This document shows, piece after piece, positions 55,940 through 64,000 of a DNA stretch of 64,000 bases (its first letter is position 1; every line of letters starts with the position of its first letter). This stretch comes from Diphasiastrum complanatum. Taxonomy: Eukaryota > Streptophyta > Lycopodiopsida > Lycopodiales > Lycopodiaceae. A program made the translations under genes and the position numbers. A model generated the notes under the pieces. That model was not told the DNA's origin and ran no database searches. It saw only the letters and a list, made by a program, of their open reading frames with translations. The stretch covers positions 12,059,506 to 12,123,505 of the forward strand of contig CM055095.1 in the NCBI GenBank assembly GCA_029204225.1, read 5' to 3'.

Positions 55940-56910
55940 CAATTTCGAGTGATAAGGTCCAAAATTGAGCTACCTCAAGTGATACACTTCAAATTTGAGC
56001 TATCTCACATGATAAGAGTCAATTCCATCAATAAGAGGTTGAACTCAAAAAATTTGGAATGTACTGTACTTGAAATTGATTTAATTTTGGCAATCAATTA
56101 GCCTTGTCGAATGATAATGACCAAAATTGCATGTTAGGCATTAAATTTCAACTAGCTTTAGTCATAGGCATGAAATGTGAGCTATCTAACTATCCTAAAC
56201 TCAAAATTCTTCTAATTTGATCACGCAAAGAGCAATCTCAAGGGGCCAAATTTGAGTTATAGCCTATCTCAATTGACAGACATCAAATTGAAGCTATCTT
56301 GTATGACATGGATCAATAAGGGATGAAAATCAGCAATTTGAGTACACTAAACTCAATACTTGTTGATTTGATCATTCAATGAGCCATATCAACGAGTGAT
56401 GAGGATCAAAATTGAGCCTTCTCGCATGTAGGTATCAAATTCAAGTTATCTCGAGTGATAGAAATGAAATTTGAGCTATCGCAAGTGTAGGTGCCAATTC
56501 CATCAATTCTATGCATCATATTCCTATTCTTATTCATGATTCAATTTGAGTGCGCACTAAACTCAATACTTTTTTATTTTATCATTCAAGAGCCATGTCA
56601 AGTGATAAGGATCAAAATTGAGCCTTGTCGCATGTAGGTATCAAATTCAACTTATCCCGGGTGATAGAAATGAAATTTGAGCTATCGCGAGTGTAGGTGC
56701 CAATTCCATCAATTATATGCATCATATTCCTATTCTTATTCATGATTCAATTTGAGTGCACTAAACTCAATACTTTTTTATTTTATCATTCAAGAGCCAT
56801 GTCGAGTGATAAGGATCAAAATTGAGCCTTCTCGCATGTAGGTATCAAATTCAAGTTATCCCGGGTGATAGAAATAAATTTGAACTATCGCGAGTGTAGC
56901 TAGGTGCCAA
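55940..56910 (+). repeat. Satellite-like array, about 205-bp unit
   Basis: The last 2.6 units (56395-56910) are very similar. GAGCCTT markers lie at 56414, 56620 and 56824 (spacing 206 and 204). Each carries GCATGTAGGTATCAAATTCA, then GTGTAGGTGCCAATTCCATC. Earlier units (55940-56395) are strongly diverged. The array ends at a Copia LTR. No coding pattern. Confidence 0.85.
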
Positions 56911-57494
56911 TTTCACACGTGTGGAGGATCCACAAAGCATGTGATTGATCTCTCTAAAGGATGTGTGATTGCACCAAACAAATGCTTGATTAGATAAAAA
57001 ATGCTAGATTGCCAATCTCAAGGCAAGAGCACACAATACATTCACCAAATGAACTCAAAACTAAAAATACACACAATTTCATCAAAAGACTTAGACTCAC
57101 ATTGAGCTCAATGGCTTGATAATACAATAGGTCGAGTTCCAAGAGAAATCAATGGATCACAATGATACCTCTTAATGTGATTGGACCACATCCAACTTAC
57201 CTCTTAATCCTATTGGTCCATTTGCATGACATTGATTGGACCTTTCTAAATGCACCTCTTGATTTGATTGATCCACTTGGCAAGTTCCTATGAAGAGGTG
57301 GATATAATGAGCTCTTATTGGCAAGTGACAAGTGTAGAAAATCTATACTACCTTGAGTTGATCTAAGACTTGAATGCATTTAATCATCTAAGCCAAAATT
57401 GGCCTCTACCATATTTATAAGTTCATGAAAGTGTATGGAGGCTTGTACCCCAATAACTAGGACCCAAGATGGATATTTTTTACAATTCTTAACA
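56911..57494 (-). repeat. Copia LTR, family D-like (3' LTR, - strand)
   Basis: It starts TGTTAAGAATTGT at 57494 directly after the purine tract AAGGAGGAG (57503-57495). The lower end is near 56911, where CACACGTGTG meets the satellite. The exact end is uncertain. Confidence 0.65.
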
Positions 57495-57503
57495 CTCCTC
57501 CTT

Positions 57504-57860
57504 AAAATGTATCCATCTTACTTTAACATAGATCTTGAAATCAATCTAGGATTAGATCTAAATTTGATGAAAGCATTCTTGATCAATGATTTGGTGAGAA
57601 GATCGGCAATACATGAAGATGTTCCAATATGCTCCAATGCGATCTCTCTCCCAATGACTTTTTCCAACTGGTATCATTGACCTAATCGACTCTTTATGAA
57701 CCTAAACATCATGCTTTTATCATACATGTGATGCCTTGTGCTTGCCTTCTTGTTAGATGGAAGATTTACCAAGATTCATGTATGATTTTCAATCAATGCA
57801 TTGTATTCTAGGATCATAGCATCATGCCATTCTTTTGAATTCCAAGACATGGGGCTTAAA
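57504..57860 (-). pseudogene. Copia RT start joined to RNase H end
   Basis: From 57860 downward the - strand reads EWHDAMILEYNALIENHT and NLPSNKKAS (start of RT), then within 40 residues LEHIGTSSCIADLLTKSL (end of RNase H), followed by the purine tract and LTR. Nearly all of RT and RNase H are deleted, so it is a small internally deleted derivative. Confidence 0.7.
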
Positions 57861-58571
57861 TCAGAGAAAAATCATAAGAAATTCAAAAAACCCTTGAAAA
57901 AATCTAAAAAAATTCCAATCTTCATAAGAACTCTCGCAGAGCCCTCTGAAGTTCCATCTCAGTGAGACCAGGACACAGAGAAGCTTGCGAGAGGTAGTTT
58001 GATGATTAAGTGCCTGTGCAAGAGTTCCCAGTGAAAAAAAGATGGGAGTACCAATGAACCCTCGCAGGCAGTGAAATTTTCAGTTCTAGTGGTCAAGAAC
58101 TCTCGTAGAGGATTCTGAAGTTCCATCTCAGTGAGACTAGGACACAGAAGAGCTTGCGAGAGTTAGTTTGATTCCAGTGAGCAGAAAATTGGATTTAAGT
58201 GCTAAAAGTCACTAAAAAATGAAGATCCAGCAAATCCTTCCAGTAAGAACTCTCGCAGACCCTCTCAATCAATTCAGAATGTCAAATTACATCAGTGATG
58301 AAGCCTGCGAGAGTTAGTATGAAGATCTGGTGAAGATCAAGCACAAAAAGTGAATTTGAACCCTCGTACACAGTGAAATTTTCACTTTTTACGAGAGTTA
58401 ACTCTTGCAAAAAATTCTATAGTGAGATTTGACCCAGATCCAGCTACTGTGAAGCTTGCGAGAGTTACTTCCCAGAGATCTGAAAGATATCAAGTTTCTT
58501 ACCTGCAAAGACAGCTAAAGAACCCTCGCACAGCCAACTCTTGCACAAGATAACCCTCGTAGACCAGATTA
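57861..58571 (+). other. Gypsy leader with four paired-arm units
   Basis: This is untranslated sequence before gag. Left/right arms: 57931-57938/57986-57993, 58100-58107/58155-58162, 58250-58257/58306-58313, 58402-58409/58457-58464, with loops 47, 47, 48 and 47 nt. The arms are CTCTCGCA-type and TGCGAGAG. A tighter hairpin lies at 58361-58397 with nested stems CTCGTA/TACGAG and GTGAAA/TTTCAC. Inside unit 1, CTCTG (57944) and CAGAG (57976) could pair as well. Confidence 0.75.
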
Positions 58572-60551
58572 GTGAAAAGATCTGTATCATATCCAACTAC
58601 TGTCAAAATCTCAGGTCAATCGGTTCAAGGAGTAAAAAGTTATCAAGGAAAAACCACCGTAAAAGGCCTAAAATTCATTCCGGCCGATCAGATCGATCAG
58701 ATCCTTGAAGATCCAGACTGCATCCTACTGTATAAGCAAGATCCAATCACTTTGGAACCCACCATCGGATGAATCTGAGATCGGGACGATCAATAGCACG
58801 TAGGATAGCAAATCAGGCACCACACCTTCCCAGATTAGCAACTGTGCAACAAGAGGCAGAACAAGAACCAGCACCAATGGATCTAATGGGCCAACCGTAC
58901 ATGTCGCACCCTTGCATGCAGTTCAGAGAGCACCATGGATGGAGATACCAAAATACGACAGATCATCAGATCCCATCCGATTCCTCTAGATATACGAGCA
59001 AGCTTGTGAAATCTACGGCGAACGGACACCTACAGAGAAGCTGATGCTATTCCCTATGTCCTTACTTGCAGTGGCTCAAGATTGGAAGAGAAATCCACTT
59101 GGGAGGTGGTTAAAGCGGCTCTCATTATGCACTTTAAGCCAAGGAAGTTCCTAAAAGACCCGTTTCTCTTGCTGAGCAAAGTCAAGATGGGAAAACGAGA
59201 AAGGGTCCAGGACTATATTGACCAGGTCAAACATCTACGATCCGAGTGCAGTGCAGCCCTGACTCCCGATCATGCGGTGATCATGTGGTTCCTAGTCGGA
59301 TTACCACGAAGCATCAGAAGAGAACTGAAACGACGGGAGCAGTACGCTACCCTACAAGAAGCTATGGAAGATGCCATCAGAGAAGAGGATGAGGGATTTG
59401 ACGACGAATATCCTTCCACCCACATTCCTACTCCCTCGATCGCATCATATCATCAAACGCATCCACTCTATCCACAGAACTGTTGTTGGAGCAAATGACA
59501 AAATTACACAAACAACAGATGGAGCAACTTACGACGCAGTTTGACCAGAAACTGAAGGCCTTACAGGGAACTGTAGCAGTAACTCAACATCAATCGGAAG
59601 GATATGGTGTTCAGTATGCTCGACGAGAAAATGTATGGTGTTCAGTATCCTCGACGAGAAAATGTATGGTGTTCAATATGCACACAAAACCATACAGCAA
59701 ACGAGTGTCCAGTCCTAAAGCAAAATCTGAGACTGACACATAGATTCTGCCATCTGTGCAATGCAACATCGCACGATATGGCATTTTGCCCATTTAACCC
59801 CAGGGTTGTTCAACAGAAGAGAAGTCCTTATCAGACTCCTTATCATTATCATCAAGGGGCACCTAACGCGGCACCAAGATACGGCGCACCCAATCAACCA
59901 CAACGCATGGCCTTACCTACTCCACCAGGGCCAGCCAATCAACAAGTGGCCCATGTAAACCTGACAGCAGCGGAACAAGAAATGCAAATGCCACCTCAAC
60001 CTGAGCAGTAGCAGTGGTACAGACCAGATGAACCATTTATGGATCTTGCCATAAATGAATATGTTTTGGCCTATGCAGCTCAAACTCAACGTCAAGGTGG
60101 AAGAAATTATGGCTGCTACGGATGCGGTGAGGGACACAAAATTGCAGAATGTCCCTACAAGGGACAATATACAACCTCCTTCCGGAATTGTGGTTATGGG
60201 TACTGTTTTAAGAATTGTCCATTTAAACCTAGAACCAGTGCACCTCTTAACCTCATTGCCATACAGCAACTAGCAGTTCTAATGGGGATGCCATCGAAAG
60301 GTCGACAAGACCACGCTCCTGTGTTAGCTATTATGCGAACACAGAAGAGGAAGGAAGTGGCTCCCTCACCACCACCATCAGTCACTGACGACCAACCCTC
60401 AACTTCAGCGTCATATCCAAATGTGAGAGAAGAGAGAAGACAGTACCAAAAAATAAGACATTGGGTACAAAAAGCACAAGAGGAGGAAAAAGAGCAAGAA
60501 CGAAACAATCCCACAGAACCTCCAGTCGACGTTGAACAGAAACCGCATTGA
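58572..60551 (+). pseudogene. Gypsy gag with several zinc knuckles
   Basis: This is a retrotransposon capsid/nucleocapsid precursor. Frames at 58572, 58769, 59082, 59483, 59604 and 60039 join with frameshifts near 58770, 59060, 59480 and 59610 and a stop at 60009-60011. The capsid region reads STWEVVKAALIMHFKPRKF, RVQDYIDQVKHL and VGLPRSIRREL (retrotransposon gag type). Nucleocapsid knuckles: CSICTQNHTANEC (about 59670), CHLCNATSHDMAFC (about 59750), CYGCGEGHKIAEC (about 60115), then CGYGYCFKNC. The protein ends QEEEKEQERNN. Pol is missing; by about 60640 the sequence changes to an unrelated - strand block. Confidence 0.8.
59603..59690 (+). repeat. 31-bp tandem repeat in gag, frame-shifting
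   Basis: TATGGTGTTCAGTATGCTCG recurs at 59603, 59634 and (partial, diverged) 59665. The period of 31 bp is not a multiple of three, so each added copy shifts the gag frame just before the first zinc knuckle. Confidence 0.9.
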
Positions 60552-60637
60552 AACTAGCAGGGAAGCTGACCTAGCTGACAGATTCTTCCCGAAAAGTCTG
60601 ACACATCACAAAAACGCATCGAGCTTACAACGTCGAA

Positions 60638-61410
60638 TCAATTACAGAATCCTAGGACAGACGTATGTATATAACCGAGGTGGTATTCAATTTCTAGATA
60701 ATCATCAAGTGCCTTGGCACCCTTACCTTCTCTTCTAGTCCTTTCACTTGTTGAAGGCCCAACTTCACCCGCGCCAAAACCAGCAGGTCGTGGTGAAAAT
60801 CTTCGAAGGTTTGGTTGCCCATCTTGGAGGTCGTTGAACTCGCCAGCGTCAGTGTTGATCTCAGGTAGGTCAGGTGGGTTGTGATCTGGTGAGGATGGCA
60901 TGAACGTGGTGGGTTTACCAGGTATGGGATTCTCGACAAGGTTGTATGCAACGCCGCGAGAGCTAAGTTGTTTTACGAAATCGTCTCGTCGGGCCTTGTA
61001 TGTCTCGGGAGGCCCTTGATGTGGTCTCTCTTTGGCTTGCTTGGCCATGGTGGCTTGTAGCTCTATTATTGAAATCTTCTTCTCCTCAGCCTCGTCTTCT
61101 TTCTTCTTGTCTACTAGTCTGCTATGATTTTTCTCTAGTGCTTGACTTTGCTTTCCAACTCTTTATGCTGGCTCACCAACCAGTGTACTTGGTAGCTGGT
61201 CTCAGATAGGCTGAATATGGAACGTTTGGCTACCTCTGAGAGCTCTTCGGGGTTGGAAAGAGTGGGGTATCTGTCGAGGGCGTGGTGGGGTGGCGTTAGT
61301 CCAAAAAATAGGGTTTGAGAGGGACGTGGGAGTTGTAATGGCAAAAATGGAGGAATGAGAGTGGTGGTAGTGGGTGTGAGAGTGGTGGATGCTGGGTGGG
61401 GGGGTGGCAA
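60638..61410 (-). pseudogene. Unrecognised coding-like block, - strand
   Basis: Two frames on the - strand have protein-like composition. 61410-61135 starts PPPHPASTTLTPTTTT and has a helical end (SIFSLSETSYQVHWLVSQHKE). 61048-60638 starts AKQAKERPHQGPPETYK. They may be N-terminal parts of a Gypsy gag, since Gypsy sequence surrounds them, but I see no diagnostic motif. Stops lie between them. Confidence 0.35.
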
Positions 61411-62039
61411 TGGTATCTAGCGAGATCTGACTTCCCCTAGGATGGACTTCCCCTAGGCTGGTATCTAGCGAGATCTGACTTCCCCTAAGCTAGACTTCCT
61501 TTTCCTCGTCAATGTTGTCTTCTATGTTGATCAGGTCTGCAACATCAAAATACGAGGATTTGTCCATGATGATATGAAAGTAGCCATCAGAAGGTAGCCA
61601 AGTAAGGTGGAGGGCTGCTTATTCTTGATACACTCATGAAGGCAGTTCGATACAAGTCATACAAGTTCTGGCTGTGTAGTCTTGAATCTACCATCATATG
61701 AAATAGGGACATTGATATACGAAGGATCTTCAACCTGTACCACTGTGTGTACTTTTTCAAGTAGGCACATGCAGCAACTAGAGGTTTGTCATTGATTGCG
61801 TCGACTCTGTAACCGTCTTTGTTCTTCCACTTATCCATTGAAGGATCAATACAAAAAGAAAAACCAAGGCCAAAAAGGCCCATGTTGCAGACAAGAGTGA
61901 TGAAGCCTTCACAATATTCGATGATGCTTTAACAAGCTATGCAGAGCAAGACTACGGTCATCGACTCAGAAGCAACTTCACACATTACCTGCAATAAGAA
62001 GGTCTTGATCAACTACAGAGAACTCAAAAATTACATAGC
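61411..62039 (-). other. Short repeats and an unassigned - strand open frame
   Basis: GGTATCTAGCGAGATCTGAC occurs twice (61412 and 61460). An open frame at 61883-61587 (DGYRVDAINDKPLVAACAYL) has no family I recognise. It lies directly downstream of a Gypsy integrase in the same orientation. Confidence 0.3.
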
Positions 62040-62590
62040 AGTGATTCTTGGCAATAGTCGTTGGCTACTATGATATAGTGTTTCCTACTAGAGGATGCCG
62101 GGTGTACTGGTCCTACAAAAATCGATGTCCCACTTTTTGAATGGAAGGCGTGCCTGTATAGGAATTAATGAACGTACCCTGTTTTCTGATATATTTATCC
62201 GTTGGCATGTATCGCAGTTTTTTGCGTGGGCATGAGCATCTTGAAATAGTGTCAGCCACCAATATCCAGCCCTTCGAAGCTTTTGCCCTATGAGTTGACC
62301 AGCAAAATGGCCACCGCAAGCGGAATCGTGGCACTACTCTAGGACAAATTTAGCTTCCTCGGGGGTTATACAACGTCGGTATATTCCTTCCACCCCTCGT
62401 CTATATAAGATCCCTCCTATGAGTGCGAACTTCAAGGCCTGCAGTCGTAACTTCCATTTAACCTGGGTGGTCATGCCCTCAGGGGTATCCGTGTCTTCAT
62501 TTCACGACTTGCAGAAATGAACCAACTCAATGACAAGAGAATAAATTGACTCTACAAAAATACAAGGAGTTTTCACAAAGTAGGCAATTG
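62040..62590 (-). pseudogene. Gypsy integrase N-terminal part, - strand
   Basis: From about 62560 downward the - strand reads LRLQALKFALIGGILYRRG, ITPEEAKFVLE, then the zinc region as GGHFAGQLIGQKLRRAG and CDTCQR, then FKKWDIDF and YIIVANDY. This is the linker, HHCC domain and start of the catalytic core of a plant Gypsy integrase. Stops (e.g. after FVLE) and frameshifts are present. The core is truncated near 62040. Confidence 0.75.
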
Positions 62591-62887
62591 GAGATTTGGG
62601 ATATAGAATTTGGTGTATGACATTCAAGGTTTAGGGTTTATAGTTTAGGGATTAGGGCTTAACAACATGAATGGATGAATGAGTAGGAATAGGAATAGGA
62701 ACAATAATATGATAGGGATGAATTGTTTTGAAAATATGAATGAGATATGAATATAAGCAGAATAAGAATGAATGATTTAATGTTGAAGGAGTACGAAAAT
62801 GAATGATGAATAAGAATAGAAATAGGATGCATAGAATTGAATAGAATGAGAAATGTAGGATGGATTCAAGGTTGTGCATTTGGGATG
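62585..62887 (+). repeat. Degenerate telomere-like tract 2 and GAATGA-rich stretch
   Basis: GGTTTAGGGTTTATAGTTTA (62629-62648) and nearby words resemble TTTAGGG. From 62690 to 62880 the sequence is rich in GAATGA/GAATAG words. It abuts LTR E copy 2. Confidence 0.55.
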
Positions 62888-63707
62888 TGTGGGGTCGAAG
62901 ATCTCTCGTAGTATAGCCCTTCTGCCTGTCAACAAAGGTCAGATCACTGGATAGGTGCCTAACTATGCATAGATGCTACTTTTAGTTAATTTCCTACTTT
63001 CTCCCTTAACTCTCTCACCACTATACTACTCCTCTTTAACTCTACTCCTCTACACCTACATTCATCATAGTTTTGGTTGAAGAGAAGGAATGGAGAAGAA
63101 GAGATTGAGAAGGGAAGAGAAAGAGAGAGATAGAGAGTGAGGGTGGAGGTTAGCTCAAATGCTCCTTATGCTTGCTAATGGAAAAACATTCACTATGGCA
63201 AACAATAAACATGGAAATAGAAAGCAATGGAAAACACAATCAAGAGCAATAGCAAGTAGTGAATAGCAAATGATGATGCTTCTCTTCCAAAAATGGTAGA
63301 GTTTCCTCCTTTTCATTAAGCATGGAAATAGTGTACAAATGGTGTCTTTTTATAAAATGGGGAAGGCCCTTGCCCCTCAATCTTATTGGCTAATATTCAC
63401 AATGATCCTATCCATTCATCTTGGACCCAACTTGATCCAAGGGTCCACAAAAAGTACATTAGAAATCACAAGATTCATGTGAGTCCCAATTTGGACCCAA
63501 CTCTAAAAAGTGATCTCTAAGTTTAAAAATGACATTGGGCCTCTAGTTTTATTTTAACTACAAGGCCCAAGTTAAGTTTATTTTATTTACAACTTCAATT
63601 GCGTGCTCATTGGGCCATGGGCTTATACACGCAGGATGCCATGCCCTTGCAACACATTTTATTGGAGGATTTTATTTATGTACACTTTGTTGGGAATACC
63701 CCCAACA
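62888..63707 (-). repeat. Gypsy LTR E, copy 2
   Basis: The 820-bp copy is nearly identical to 54619-55439 and in the same orientation. It joins directly to Gypsy protease sequence at 63708 with no polypurine tract, so the junction is a deletion breakpoint rather than a normal 3' LTR border. Confidence 0.9.
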
Positions 63708-64000
63708 GGACCATATTGACATGCCTGGCAGTCAATAGTTGCTAATGCATCCGTCCATCTCATGACATCCGTCTCTGAATGATAGTGACCTCCCTTGGCT
63801 GGCCTTCGGCGATCAATCGTATGATCTATCGTGGATGATCCGTCATCAGCTTTGGGTGCAATAGGTTTCATTGCCCATGTGGTTGGATCTACTTTTATAG
63901 CCTGTTCTCTGTTCTCAAAGGTGAGTTTCCCTGTACCCCAGTTGTGTACTACTTGCGCAGTCCTCAACCATGGTCTTTCCAGTAAAACACGGTATGCAGG
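63708..64000 (-). pseudogene. Gypsy protease fragment at window end
   Basis: Entering from the window edge it reads AYRVLLERPWLRTAQVVHN, WGTGKLTFENREQAIKVD and SSTIDHT, similar to the protease region at 31.3-31.6 kb. The frame continues beyond 64000. It ends at 63708 against LTR E, where a few codons read into the LTR. Confidence 0.75.

Noticed and set aside
54619-63707. A single intact Gypsy provirus bounded by the two LTR E copies
   Set aside because: The primer site is outside the pair, and the interior holds + strand gag, a satellite and - strand Copia pieces, so it is not one element.
1-64000. tRNA or rRNA genes and CRISPR arrays
   Set aside because: I saw no tRNA-like or rRNA text. 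The direct repeats present are LTRs, satellites or local duplications without regular spacers.

Overview
The window looks like nuclear DNA of a land plant with a large, repeat-rich, AT-rich genome. The evidence is two spliced NAC transcription factor genes (a plant-specific family), Ty1/copia, Ty3/gypsy, CACTA and Helitron remnants of plant type, LTR primer sites matching the 3' ends of plant initiator tRNA-Met and (approximately) tRNA-Asp, and telomere-like TTTAGGG tracts. The species cannot be fixed from sequence alone. A non-seed plant (fern, lycophyte or bryophyte) is possible, but this is only a guess.

Layout. 1-707 is a protein kinase relic. 1244-4406 is a decayed Helitron replicase/helicase on the + strand. 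5.8-6.5 kb holds microsatellites and a tandem duplication. 7.3-17.6 kb is a stack of Copia remnants: a gag, a chimeric pol, three LTRs and an internally deleted element. 17.8-21.9 kb, on the - strand, holds two halves of a CACTA transposase around a Copia complex whose domains are in permuted order. 21.9-24.1 kb is more Copia plus an LTR. 26.5-28.1 kb and 34.3-35.8 kb are two - strand NAC paralogues, each with three exons and open frames. These are the only genes I regard as likely functional. Between and after them lie a Gypsy element (30.8-33.8 kb, -), a Gypsy fragment that forms the 3' end of the second NAC gene, and Copia remnants. 40.3-46.6 kb is nested LTR material. 46.6-47.7 kb is a Copia reverse transcriptase fragment. 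48.2-50.15 kb is an uncharacterised three-exon gene or pseudogene, cut off by a 5'-truncated Copia (50.16-52.9 kb) that is joined to it in frame. 52.9-64 kb holds Gypsy leaders and gag, a roughly 205-bp satellite, telomere-like tracts, a Gypsy integrase, and two nearly identical 820-bp LTRs.

The least expected observation is in the untranslated leaders of the Gypsy elements. Short complementary arms of 7-8 nt recur in pairs separated by 47 nt (48 in two cases). I count eleven such pairs in four leaders. The arm sequence differs between families, but the pairing is kept by compensating changes. This looks like a repeated RNA element in these retrotransposon leaders. Second in interest are the uncharacterised 48.2-kb gene and the way transposons have remodelled the NAC tandem array, with a shortened C-terminus in copy 2 and an orphan flank that suggests a lost third copy.

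All domain assignments come from reading translations by eye. No database search was possible.
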